A stretch of DNA of 11,540 bases, from positions 1-11,540 of the forward strand of contig JAFAFD010000026.1 of the NCBI GenBank assembly GCA_023423675.1, read 5' to 3'. Both the position numbers and the translations under genes were made by a program. Of the stretch, positions 1-6,701 are shown piece after piece. The stretch comes from Pseudomonadota bacterium (GTDB lineage: Bacteria > Pseudomonadota > Gammaproteobacteria > Xanthomonadales > Xanthomonadaceae). Below the pieces are notes generated by a model. That model ran no database searches. It saw nothing but the letters and a program-made list of their open reading frames with translations, and was not told where the DNA came from. Position 1 is the stretch's first letter. Every line of letters begins with the position of its first letter.

Positions 1-925
1 GCTCACTGATCGGCAGCAGCTCGATGTGGGTGAAGCCCAGCCCGGTGACGTGGGGGATCAGCCGATCCGCCAGTGCATCCCAATCCAGCACGCTGCCATC
101 CTCGGCGCGCTGCCAGGATCCCGCGTGCACTTCATAGATGGACAACGGGGCGCTGACGCCCTGCTGGCGGCGCCGCTCCAGCCATTCCTGGTCGTTCCAC
201 TGCAGCTTGGCAGCAGACACCACGCGTGAGGCGGTGGCAGGCGAGCGCTCGGCCCAGCGCGCCATCGGGTCGAGTTTGTCGGGCAGGCTTTGGCCGTCTG
301 CGCCGATCAGACGGAACTTGTAGCACGCGCCCGGCTGGACCCCGGGAACGAACAGCTCCCATACGCCGGCGGCATGGCGCAGCCGCATCGGGTGGCGGCG
401 ACCGTCCCAGCCATTGAAGTCACCGACCACCGCCACGCGCTGCGCGTTCGGTGCCCAGACTGCGAAACGCACGCCTTCGATGCCTTCAACGGTCATCTCG
501 GTGGCGCCGAGTGCGCGCACCGCCTCGGCGTCGCCCTGGTGAATACGCTGCAGCAGCGCCTCATCCAGCAGCGGACCGAACGCATATGCGTCATGTACCT
601 GCTCTACGCCATCGGGGAAATGCAGCGCGAGCAGCGGGATCGCGTCGGCACCGGCGCGTCCCTCGAACAGGCCCGGAAGCTCAGTGCTGCGGAGGTCCCA
701 GCGGCGGCCGCTGGCCTCGATCACCTCCACTCGCTGTGCGTTCGGCACCAACGCGCGGATCACACGGCCACCGCTCCCGTCGGCATGCGGGCCCAACCAG
801 GCGAACGCATCGGCCGGGAGGCCCTGCGCCAGGGCGTGCACCTCACCTGCCAACGGCGCAACCGCATCACCCTGCATCACCACCTCGTAGTCGAACGCCA
901 CCGCACCCCGTCCTTCGTCGCTCAT
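1..925 (-). CDS. glgB: 1,4-alpha-glucan branching enzyme GlgB, N-terminal 308 residues (cut by window edge)
   Basis: This enzyme moves short alpha-1,4-glucan chains to alpha-1,6 positions and so makes the branch points of glycogen in the cytoplasm. The visible part reads MSDEGRGAVAFDYEVV and holds the first N-terminal domain (about residues 30-130, FAWLGPH and DAYAFGPLL), a CBM48 domain (about 150-235, with VRFAVWAPNAQRV and VVGDFNGWDGRRHPMR), then the start of the GH13 barrel with SIYEVHAGSW (262-271) and GFTHIELLPISE (297-308). The E. coli enzyme is about 728 residues, so some 42% is present; the catalytic Asp and Glu lie beyond the edge. The ATG at 925-923 shares ATGA with the glgA stop, and AGGTGG lies 4 nt upstream, so translation is probably coupled to glgA. 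The family call is secure; only the missing C-terminus is unseen. Confidence 0.96.
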   Translation of the reverse strand, partial: MSDEGRGAVAFDYEVVMQGDAVAPLAGEVHALAQGLPADAFAWLGPHADGSGGRVIRALVPNAQRVEVIEASGRRWDLRSTELPGLFEGRAGADAIPLLALHFPDGVEQVHDAYAFGPLLDEALLQRIHQGDAEAVRALGATEMTVEGIEGVRFAVWAPNAQRVAVVGDFNGWDGRRHPMRLRHAAGVWELFVPGVQPGACYKFRLIGADGQSLPDKLDPMARWAERSPATASRVVSAAKLQWNDQEWLERRRQQGVSAPLSIYEVHAGSWQRAEDGSVLDWDALADRLIPHVTGLGFTHIELLPISE

Positions 926-2466
926 GCAGCCACCTGGCAGGTCTGCTGGTACAACGCCAGGTAGGCCTTGCCGGCCGTTTCCCAGCCGCCCGGACGCAGC
1001 ATCGCCGCACGTCGCATCGCGTGCATCAGTGCTGGCAGCCGGAACGTGCGCATCGCCCGCTCCACGCAGCGGCGCAGCCCATCGGCATTGGCGCCATGGA
1101 ACAGGAAGCCGGTCACGCCGTCCTCAACCGTATCAACCAGGCCCCCCGTCGCATGCGCGATCGGCAGGCAGCCAAAGCGCTGCGCGTACATCTGGCTGAG
1201 GCCGCAGGGCTCAAAGCGCGAAGGCATCAGCAGGAAATCAGCGCCGGCGAACATCTGCCGCGCCAGGCCCTCCTCGAACCCGATGAAGGCGCCGACCCGA
1301 CCGGGATAACGCTGTGCCAGTGCCTGCACCTGCGCTTCCACCTGCGGCTCGCCACCGCCGATCACCACCAGCTGGCCACCGGCCGCCACAATCTGCGGAG
1401 CGACGTCACAGGTGATATCCAGGCCCTTCTGATGGACCAGACGCGAGACCACGGCGAACAGCGGGCCCGACGAGGGCTGCAGCCCGAAGGCCTGGCGCAC
1501 GGCCTGCGCATTCTCTGCGCGACCCGCGCACTGGCCGATGCTGAAACGTGCCTTCAGGTGAATGTCACGGCGCGGATCCCAGCTGGCGTCGATGCCGTTG
1601 ACGATGCCACTGAGGTGGCCACCGGCAGCGCGTTGCGCCAGCAGTTCGTGCAGGCCACAGCCATCCTCGGCAGCGGTGATCTGCTGCGCATAGCGCAGGC
1701 TGACCGTGTTCAGGCGGGTGGCATTGGCAATGCCGCCCTGCAGGAAGGACATATGGCCATGGAAATGCAGTTCGTCCAGATGCTCCGCAGGTACGCCGAG
1801 GGTCGGCGCCAGAGCAAACGGGAACAGCCCCTGGTAGGCCAGGTTGTGGATGGTCAGCAGGGTCGGCACCGCGGTTCGATCCCAGCGTACATAGGCAGCG
1901 GCCATCGCCACCGGCCAGTCGTTCAGGTGCAGCAGCTGCGGCGCCCAGTCCAGCCCGGCACGACCGGCGGCCACTTCCGCAGCTGCATGGGACAAGGTGG
2001 CAAAACGCACCGCGTTGTCCTGCCATTCGCGGCCCTGCGCATCCACGTAGGGCGAACCCTCGCGCTCGTACAGCGCGGGCGACAGCAGCACATAGATCGG
2101 AAGACCATCGGCCTGGAGCGCCATGGCCACGGTGCAGGCCGGCAGCCCGGCACGGCCGGCGACGCGACCTACCTCACGCAGATGCGGCAGGCGCTGCAGC
2201 ACTTCGGGATAGCCAGGCAGCAGCACGCGCGCATCACAGTTGCTGCGTACAGCGCGCGGGAGCGCGGCCGCCACATCGCCTAGGCCGCCGGCCTTGATGA
2301 AGTCCGCCATCTCGGTCGCTACGAACAGCACCCGCTGCACCAGCGCCGGCAGTTCGATCGGCTGTGATGGGCCACGACGGGTGCCTAGCGGCACCAGATC
2401 AAGGGCGGGCAGGACAGTCTCTGCAACGGGATCGTGCAGCGAATCGGCGACGAGGTCGAGGGCCAT
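922..2466 (-). CDS. glgA: Glycogen synthase GlgA (ADP-glucose type, GT5)
   Basis: GlgA adds glucose from ADP-glucose to the growing alpha-1,4-glucan chain. With the ATG at 2466 it is 514 residues. Visible family motifs are RVLFVATEMADFIKAGGLGDV with the ADP-glucose-binding KxGGLGDV (58-65), HLNDWP (180-185), SRLVHQKGLD with Arg342 and Lys347 (341-350), and SRFEPCGLSQMYAQRFG with the conserved Glu419, followed by GGLVDTVEDGVTGF. The synthase core begins only at about residue 45, so the protein carries about 42 more N-terminal residues than E. coli GlgA (477 aa), and no other Met lies between residue 1 and the core. A GTG at 2586 would give 554 aa but has a poor ribosome-binding site; the ATG has a weak AGAGAAG about 6 nt upstream. 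The gene overlaps glgB by ATGA, forming a glycogen operon that probably continues to the left. Confidence 0.95.
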   Translation of the reverse strand: MALDLVADSLHDPVAETVLPALDLVPLGTRRGPSQPIELPALVQRVLFVATEMADFIKAGGLGDVAAALPRAVRSNCDARVLLPGYPEVLQRLPHLREVGRVAGRAGLPACTVAMALQADGLPIYVLLSPALYEREGSPYVDAQGREWQDNAVRFATLSHAAAEVAAGRAGLDWAPQLLHLNDWPVAMAAAYVRWDRTAVPTLLTIHNLAYQGLFPFALAPTLGVPAEHLDELHFHGHMSFLQGGIANATRLNTVSLRYAQQITAAEDGCGLHELLAQRAAGGHLSGIVNGIDASWDPRRDIHLKARFSIGQCAGRAENAQAVRQAFGLQPSSGPLFAVVSRLVHQKGLDITCDVAPQIVAAGGQLVVIGGGEPQVEAQVQALAQRYPGRVGAFIGFEEGLARQMFAGADFLLMPSRFEPCGLSQMYAQRFGCLPIAHATGGLVDTVEDGVTGFLFHGANADGLRRCVERAMRTFRLPALMHAMRRAAMLRPGGWETAGKAYLALYQQTCQVAA

Positions 2467-2650
2467 GGTGAACTTCTCTGAATCAGTCAGGCAGACGCCA
2501 GCCGCGCCCAAATGGGCGCCAGGTCTGGGAAGGAAGTCGCCGCGGAACGTGGGGGACGTTTGCGTAGGCTCTACGTCACTGTGCACTGTTCCATATCAAA
2601 CAGCCGTGAAGCGATGGCGATTTGTTTGTGACAGCGCGAAATGAGTTAAG

Positions 2651-2695
2651 TACGCATCGTCAGGTGCGCAGCGTAGTGACCGCTGCGTATGCGTA
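2651..2695. repeat. Two-part imperfect hairpin between modC and glgA
   Basis: An outer stem TACGCAT (2651-2657) / ATGCGTA (2689-2695) encloses an inner stem TGCGCAGCG (2665-2673) / CGCTGCGTA (2681-2689) with one mismatch and a 7-nt loop. The two stems share base 2689, so they cannot both form in full. No T-run follows on either strand, so a classical Rho-independent terminator is unlikely. It may be a degenerate repeat, an operator or an mRNA-end structure. Confidence 0.4.
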
Positions 2696-2714
2696 TGGAA
2701 CTGACATCATTTCT

Positions 2715-2738
2715 GTAGAGCTGAGCCAACGCTCGGCT
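2715..2738 (+). repeat. GTAG palindrome (SMAG/REP-like) downstream of modC
   Basis: GTAG is followed by the stem AGCTGAGC (2719-2726) / GCTCGGCT (2731-2738), which has one T-G wobble and a 4-nt loop CAAC. The layout matches the palindromes at the right end of the window and the GTAG-tagged SMAG family of S. maltophilia. It sits 13 nt past the modC stop, a typical place for such elements, where they can stabilise mRNA ends or limit read-through into the next gene. Confidence 0.7.
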
Positions 2739-2751
2739 ATGGAGCCGCGCA

Positions 2752-3420
2752 TCAATCGCTGACGATGCGGCCGTCCACCATACGGGCGACCTGCTGGCCG
2801 AACATATCCACATCGTGAGGGTCGTGACTGATCAGCAGCAGCGGAATGCCGGTTCCATCCAGCACAGCCCGCAGTTCCTGCCGCAGGTGCTGGCGCAGGT
2901 CATGGTCCAGCGCGGCAAACGGCTCATCCAGCAGCAGCGCCTGCGGCTGGGTCACCAGGGCGCGCGCCAGCGCGGTACGCTGGCGCTGGCCCCCCGACAC
3001 CTGCGACGGCAGCAGGTCGGCCACGTGATCGATACGGAACACGTGCAGCCAGCGCTCCACCGCGTCGATGCGCGCACCACGGCGCGGATTGAACCAGCCA
3101 CGCTCCAGGCCGAAGGCCACGTTCTGGCGCACGCTCAGGTGCGGGAACAGCGCGTAGTCCTGGAAGACATAGCCCAGCCGGCGCCGTTGCGGCGGCAGGC
3201 TCACCCCGGTGCTGCTGTCGAACAGCGTCTGGCCCTGCAGCCACACAAGGCCGCGCTCGGGCCGCAGCAGGCCGGCCACCGCTTTCAGGGTCAGGCTCTT
3301 GCCTGCGCCCGAGGGGCCGAACAGCACCACCTGGCGCTGCGTGCACTGCAGCACCACATCCAGCACGAACTGCGGCGTCGCCGCCTGCATCGGCCGGTGC
3401 GCCTGCAGGTCAAGCCACAT
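2752..3420 (-). CDS. modC: Molybdate ABC transporter ATP-binding protein ModC (short form)
   Basis: ModC is the ATPase that drives molybdate import through ModB. The 222-residue protein has Walker A GPSGAGKS (35-42), Q-loop Gln87 in VFQDYALFPH, the ABC signature VSGGQRQR (141-148), Walker B ALLLDEP (161-167), D-loop and switch His199 in LLISHD. It stops just after the nucleotide-binding domain: the roughly 130-residue C-terminal TOBE/Mop region of E. coli ModC (about 352 aa), which binds molybdate, is absent. The ATG lies inside the end of modB (11-bp overlap), which suggests coupled translation. Sulfate or tungstate transport is possible from the ATPase alone, but the adjacent modA and modB and the Moco operon point to molybdate. 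Confidence 0.92.
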   Translation of the reverse strand: MWLDLQAHRPMQAATPQFVLDVVLQCTQRQVVLFGPSGAGKSLTLKAVAGLLRPERGLVWLQGQTLFDSSTGVSLPPQRRRLGYVFQDYALFPHLSVRQNVAFGLERGWFNPRRGARIDAVERWLHVFRIDHVADLLPSQVSGGQRQRTALARALVTQPQALLLDEPFAALDHDLRQHLRQELRAVLDGTGIPLLLISHDPHDVDMFGQQVARMVDGRIVSD

Positions 3421-4093
3421 CGCGCAGCTCCTGGCGGCGTCCGCCCACCAGCCGCGCGGCCAGCAGCAGGATGACGATGCACACCAGCGAGGTAAGGATC
3501 ACCAGCGCATTGGCCTTGCCGTCCTGCCCGGCCTGCACGGCCTCGTAGATGGCGATGGACAGCGTCTGGGTGCGGCCCGGGATGCTGCCCGCCACCATCA
3601 GGGTGGCTCCGAACTCGCCCATCGCACGCGCGAAGGCCAGCAGCAGCCCGGCGAGAATGCCGCGCCAGGCCAGCGGCAGGGTGATGCGGAAGAACACCGC
3701 CGCCTCGGACACGCCCAGCGTGCGCGCCGCATTCTCCAGCTGGCCATCGACGCCTTCGAATGCCGCCCGCGCCGGCTTGAACACCAGCGGCAGCGAGGCC
3801 ACCGCGGCGGCAATCACCGCCGCCTGCCAGGTAAACACCAGATTGATGCCGAACCACGACTGCAGCCACACGCCGATCGGGCCATTGCGGCCGATCAGCA
3901 CCAGCAGGTAGTAGCCCAGCACCGTGGGCGGCAGCACCATCGGCAGGGTCAGCAGCGAATCCAGCAGCTCACGTCCAGGAAAGCGCCGGCGTGCCAGCAG
4001 CGCACCCAAGGCAACGCCCAGCACCAGGTTGATCGCCGTGGCCCACCCAGCCACCTTCAGCGACAAGCCCAACGCGCTCCAGTCAAGATCCAT
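3410..4093 (-). CDS. modB: Molybdate ABC transporter permease ModB
   Basis: This is the inner-membrane channel subunit for molybdate import, 227 residues, the usual ModB length. Hydrophobic segments lie at about 10-33, 46-68, 86-110, 148-168 and 196-215. The cytoplasmic EAA loop that docks with ModC is clear at about 120-149 (LENAARTLGVSEAAVFFRIT and following residues to the Gly at 149), followed by the family stretch GEFGATLMVAGSIPGRTQTL (159-178). The ATG at 4093 is 3 nt after the modA stop, with a GAGG ribosome-binding site inside the modA end, and the stop overlaps modC by 11 bp. It belongs to a tight modABC operon. Confidence 0.95.
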   Translation of the reverse strand: MDLDWSALGLSLKVAGWATAINLVLGVALGALLARRRFPGRELLDSLLTLPMVLPPTVLGYYLLVLIGRNGPIGVWLQSWFGINLVFTWQAAVIAAAVASLPLVFKPARAAFEGVDGQLENAARTLGVSEAAVFFRITLPLAWRGILAGLLLAFARAMGEFGATLMVAGSIPGRTQTLSIAIYEAVQAGQDGKANALVILTSLVCIVILLLAARLVGGRRQELRDVA

Positions 4094-4096
4094 GCC

Positions 4097-4840
4097 TCAG
4101 GGCTTGCCGAACCCGTGCCTGACCAGAATCGCCTGGCCCTGCGGCGAGCGGACGAAGGCGATGAAGCGCTTCGCCTCCACCGCCTGGCTGCTGGCCTGGA
4201 TCACCGCCAGCGGATAGGCGATGCGCCCGCTCACCGGCACCTCGAAGGCGCGGCGCACGCGGTCCGGCATCGCCTGCGCGTCGGTGGCATAGACGAAGCC
4301 GGCATCCACTTCACCCCGTGCCACGTAGTCCAGCGACTGCCGCACGTTCTGGGTGGTGATGGCCTTGCCCTGCACCGCCGGCCACAGCCCGGCTTTCTCC
4401 AGCGCGCCCTTGGCGTAGCGGCCCACCGGCACGCTGTCCGGATTGCCCAGCGCGATGCGCTGCACGCCGGCACCGGCCAGATCCTTGAGCGCACGCGGTG
4501 CGACCTTGGCCTGCGGTGGCACCACCACCCACAGCGCGTTCACCGCGAACACTTCGCGGGTGCCGGGCGCCAGCAGCTTCTGCTGCCCGGCCTGGTCCAT
4601 CGTGGTTTCGTCGGCCGAGGCAAACACATCCACCGGGGCACCGCGGCTGATCTGCTGCAGCAGCACGCCGGAGGCCGCAAAATTGAAATCGACCTTGGTG
4701 CCCGGATGGGCCTTCTCGTAGGCCGCGCCCAGTTCGCGGAAACTCTCGGTCAGGCTCGACGCCGCCGACACCGTCAGGTCGGCGGCCCAGGCCGGCATCG
4801 CCGCCAGCACCCCCAGCAACAACAGTCCTGCACGCTTCAT
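4097..4840 (-). CDS. modA: Periplasmic molybdate-binding protein ModA
   Basis: ModA captures molybdate in the periplasm and delivers it to ModBC. The 247-residue precursor starts with MKRAGLLLLGVLAAMPAWA, a signal peptide with likely cleavage after AWA (residue 19). The mature protein shows the ModA pattern: DLTVSAASSLTESF with anion-binding Ser28/Ser29, FAASGVLLQQI (54-64), GAPVDVFASADETTMD (68-82), NPDSVPVGRYAKGALEKAG (133-151) and GFVYATDA with the conserved Tyr184. The ATG at 4840 is chosen over the TTG at 4843 because GGGAG (4851-4847) lies 6 nt before the ATG but only 3 nt before the TTG. It is the first gene of modABC, 166 nt after the preceding gene on the same strand. Confidence 0.96.
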   Translation of the reverse strand: MKRAGLLLLGVLAAMPAWAADLTVSAASSLTESFRELGAAYEKAHPGTKVDFNFAASGVLLQQISRGAPVDVFASADETTMDQAGQQKLLAPGTREVFAVNALWVVVPPQAKVAPRALKDLAGAGVQRIALGNPDSVPVGRYAKGALEKAGLWPAVQGKAITTQNVRQSLDYVARGEVDAGFVYATDAQAMPDRVRRAFEVPVSGRIAYPLAVIQASSQAVEAKRFIAFVRSPQGQAILVRHGFGKP

Positions 4841-5006
4841 CAAGGGCTCCCGGGTCTATCAGTCTGTTTAGTATTCATCGGGCATTGCGAGCGCGGCCAG
4901 GCGCTCAGGTGGCAGTAGCAGGATGCTTCGAGATGCAGGAATCCGAAAACGCGCAGGTCATGCCGGCACCGTACGCCACCCGGTTTCCACACCCCCATTA
5001 CAAATA
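4841..5006 (-). promoter_or_regulatory. Putative modABC promoter/operator region
   Basis: This 166-nt gap separates the Moco operon from modA. It holds a perfect 6-bp inverted repeat GAGCGC-GGCCAG-GCGCTC (4889-4906), about 50 nt before the modA start, and an AT-rich patch (about 4862-4880) whose minus-strand sequence AATACT matches four of six bases of a -10 box. No convincing -35 partner is seen, and no match to the TATA-rich E. coli ModE operator. A separate mod promoter is plausible but not shown. Confidence 0.35.
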
Positions 5007-5015
5007 TCAAACCGG
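4980..5015 (-). terminator. Weak stem-loop at the end of the Moco operon
   Basis: CCGGTTT (4980-4986) pairs perfectly with AAACCGG (5009-5015) across a 22-nt AT-rich loop. The stem overlaps the stop codon of the last gene of the Moco block. There is no T-run after it on the minus strand, so it is at most a weak or Rho-assisted terminator, and read-through into modA is possible. Confidence 0.3.
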
Positions 5016-5375
5016 TGACTCGGTACTGCCGCGGCGGCTCACGCCGCGCTGGCGCACGCTGTCTCGCACGTCCACATCGAACTGCAGCTGCAGCGTGGTG
5101 CCGTCATCCAGGTACAGCGCAAAGCCGAGCCCATCACGGCACGGCAGGCGCCCGGCCAGGCCGTCCACCGCCTCACGCGGCAGCACCAGCCGGCAGTAGG
5201 TGCCACCATCGAGCAGCACCGCCTGGTCGCCGCCGTGCAGCGACACCGCCGTGCCCCAGCCGCCGTTGCCGCCGAACCGGGTCAGGTTCTCGACCGATTC
5301 ACCGGCCAGCAGCTGCGCCAGTTCAGCCTCGTCCAGGCGCAGACGCATCGTTTGTTCCTGCAGCTGCACCTTCAT
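5007..5375 (-). CDS. Small conserved-looking protein of unknown function, last gene of the Moco block (DUF7009-like)
   Basis: The 122-residue product has no catalytic motif, signal peptide or membrane segment that I can recognise. It begins MKVQLQEQTMRLRLDEAEL, then LTRFGGNGGWGTAVSL (31-46), a mid region TYCRLVLPREAVDGLAGRL (59-77) and GLGFALYLDDGTTLQLQFD (82-100), ending in a charged tail RQRGVSRRGSTESPV. The start pattern (short beta strand, RLRL, then an acidic helix) recalls the DUF7009 family; this is from memory and unconfirmed. The ATG at 5375 overlaps the mobA stop by ATGA, and GGAGG lies 10 nt upstream, so it is co-translated with mobA. The reading frame has the GC-rich third positions of its neighbours, which supports a real gene. 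A role in Moco or molybdoenzyme biology is inferred from position only. Confidence 0.8.
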   Translation of the reverse strand: MKVQLQEQTMRLRLDEAELAQLLAGESVENLTRFGGNGGWGTAVSLHGGDQAVLLDGGTYCRLVLPREAVDGLAGRLPCRDGLGFALYLDDGTTLQLQFDVDVRDSVRQRGVSRRGSTESPV

Positions 5376-5920
5376 GAGGCGACATCCTCCCACTGGGCGG
5401 GGGTATTGCAGTTGACCAGGGCGCTTTCGACGGCGGGGGACAGGCGCACCGCGTGTGCGCCCAGACGGTGTTGCAGGGCCTGCAGCGAACGCGGGCCAAG
5501 GGGATCGTGGATCATGCTTTCAAGGACTGTACGGCTTTCATTGTCCACATTAAACAGCATCGGAAGCGGATGACCGTCATGGATCGTGCAGCGGCCAGAC
5601 TGCGCATCACGCAATTGCTGAAGCAGTCGGGGGGTCAGCCGGGGCGTATCCACCGGCACCACCCAGGCCGGGCCATCGGGCATCTGCAGGGCCACGCTGT
5701 ACAGGCCGCCCAGCGGGCCGCAGCGCGCCACCCGGTCGGGAATGCCGTCAAAAGCCGGGTAGCGACCGCTCACCCAGACCCGCTCCGCACCTGCCAGCAT
5801 CAGCAGGCCGCGCATGTGTTCCAGCAGGGTCCGCCCCTGCCAGGGCAGCATCGCCTTGTTGCGACCCATGCGGCTGGACAGGCCGCCGGCCAGCACGATG
5901 CCGGCCATCGGCGCGTTCAC
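5372..5920 (-). CDS. mobA: Molybdenum cofactor guanylyltransferase MobA
   Basis: MobA links GMP from GTP to Mo-molybdopterin to make the MGD cofactor used by nitrate reductase, DMSO reductase and formate dehydrogenase types. The 182-residue protein has the nucleotidyltransferase signature IVLAGGLSSRMGRNKAML (8-25), the Mg-binding region WVVPVDTPRL with Asp91 (86-95), and the C-terminal NCNTP (170-174) that matches the NxNTP of the family. Length fits MobA (about 190-200 aa). The GTG at 5920 is preferred because GGAG (5931-5928) lies 7 nt upstream; an in-frame ATG at 5908 would remove four residues. The stop overlaps the next gene by ATGA. A MocA-type cytidylyltransferase is the nearest alternative, but length and context favour MobA. 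Confidence 0.93.
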   Translation of the reverse strand: MNAPMAGIVLAGGLSSRMGRNKAMLPWQGRTLLEHMRGLLMLAGAERVWVSGRYPAFDGIPDRVARCGPLGGLYSVALQMPDGPAWVVPVDTPRLTPRLLQQLRDAQSGRCTIHDGHPLPMLFNVDNESRTVLESMIHDPLGPRSLQALQHRLGAHAVRLSPAVESALVNCNTPAQWEDVAS

Positions 5921-5944
5921 CTGCGCGCTCCGGGCACGCGCCCA

Positions 5945-6439
5945 TCACGGGTGGTGGGCGTGGTCATGGTCATGCCCCGGCGTGTCCTCGGCATGGCACA
6001 GGCTGCAGCCTTCGGTCCATTCGCTGTCGCCGTCCTGGTAATGCTCCTGCTTCCAGATCGGACACTGGTGCTTGACCGCTTCGATCAGCTGCCGGCAGGC
6101 ACGGAAGGCTTCATCGCGGTGCGGGCTGCCTGCGGCCACCACCACCGCCACCTCGCCCACCGCCAGGCGGCCCTTGGCGTGGGCCACATACAGCTTCAGC
6201 TTCGGCCCGTAGGCGGCCTGCACCTCGGCGGCCAGCCGCTGCACCTCGTTCAGCACCAGCGGCTCGAACAGGTCATAGCTGATGCCCAGCACCGGGCGAC
6301 CCTGGTTGAGGTCACGCACCTTGCCGATGAATACGTCGATACCCCCGAAGCCGGGGTCGGACACCGCGGCGATGCCCTCGGACGGGTCGATCGCCGCCTG
6401 TGCGCGGTCCACCACCTTCGCGATCGTGGGATGGCTCAT
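5945..6439 (-). CDS. moaE: Molybdopterin synthase catalytic subunit MoaE, with Cys/His-rich C-terminal tail
   Basis: MoaE pairs with thiocarboxylated MoaD to put two sulfurs on cyclic pyranopterin monophosphate, giving molybdopterin. The 164-residue protein shows GKVRDLNQG with Arg42, SPHRDEAF with His107-Arg108, and VKHQCPIWKQE with Lys123 and Lys130, at the same 7-residue spacing as the E. coli active-site lysines 119 and 126. The usual HRxG segment is HAKGRL here (87-92). The tail after residue 144 reads CSLCHAEDTPGHDHDHAHHP, with two Cys and six His, which looks able to bind metal. The ATG at 6439 starts one base after the moaD stop. The mobA start follows 24 nt after the stop. The frame is open further upstream across moaD, but that part is a shadow of moaD. 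Confidence 0.95.
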   Translation of the reverse strand: MSHPTIAKVVDRAQAAIDPSEGIAAVSDPGFGGIDVFIGKVRDLNQGRPVLGISYDLFEPLVLNEVQRLAAEVQAAYGPKLKLYVAHAKGRLAVGEVAVVVAAGSPHRDEAFRACRQLIEAVKHQCPIWKQEHYQDGDSEWTEGCSLCHAEDTPGHDHDHAHHP

Positions 6440-6440
6440 C

Positions 6441-6701
6441 TCAACCCCCACTGACCGGCGGCAGGATCGCCACCCGGCCATCGGCCGGCAGCGCATCGTG
6501 GTCGCGCAGCACCTGTTGCTGGTCGGCGAACGCCGAGTAGTCCAGCAGGCCGGCACGGAAGCCCGGCCAGCGCACCGGCAGCAGCTCGCGCAGCGCCTGG
6601 CGCAGGTCGGCAATCGTGGCCCCGGCGACGTCCACCGTGATCTCGCGGCTCGCATCCAGGTCGGAAAACGCACCAAACAACTGCAGGTTCACCTGTTTCA
6701 T
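6441..6701 (-). CDS. moaD: Molybdopterin synthase sulfur-carrier subunit MoaD
   Basis: MoaD is a ubiquitin-fold protein whose C-terminal Gly-Gly is adenylylated and thiocarboxylated to carry the sulfur used by MoaE. The 86-residue product starts MKQVNLQLFGAFSDLD and ends ILPPVSGG, with the diagnostic terminal GG. The E1-like MoeB that activates it is not in this window. Two adjacent ATGs occur: the one at 6704 overlaps the moeA stop (ATGA) but sits only 2 nt from GAGGAG (6712-6707); the one at 6701 sits 5 nt away and is chosen. The stop is followed after one base by moaE. Confidence 0.94.
   Translation of the reverse strand: MKQVNLQLFGAFSDLDASREITVDVAGATIADLRQALRELLPVRWPGFRAGLLDYSAFADQQQVLRDHDALPADGRVAILPPVSGG

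Larger units (their letters stand above)
2467..2751. other. Intergenic region between modC and glgA
   Basis: These 285 nt lie between the modC stop and the chosen glgA start. They hold an AT-richer stretch (about 2590-2645) that may carry the glgA promoter, a two-part hairpin at 2651-2695 and a GTAG palindrome at 2715-2738. An upstream extension of the glgA frame to a GTG at 2586 occupies part of it. No separate gene is visible and no good -35/-10 pair was found by eye. Confidence 0.6.

Noticed and set aside
451..2283. 610-codon open frame on the plus strand across glgB/glgA
   Set aside because: It is antisense to two clearly recognised genes, its translation is Arg/His/Gln-rich without family resemblance, and long antisense frames are expected at this GC content.
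3209..4918. 569-codon open frame on the plus strand across modC/modB/modA
   Set aside because: Antisense to all three mod genes, low-complexity His/Gln/Arg-rich product; a shadow of GC-rich third positions.
5453..6454. 333-codon open frame on the plus strand across mobA and moaE
   Set aside because: Antisense to two recognised enzymes with conserved motifs; the product has no family resemblance.
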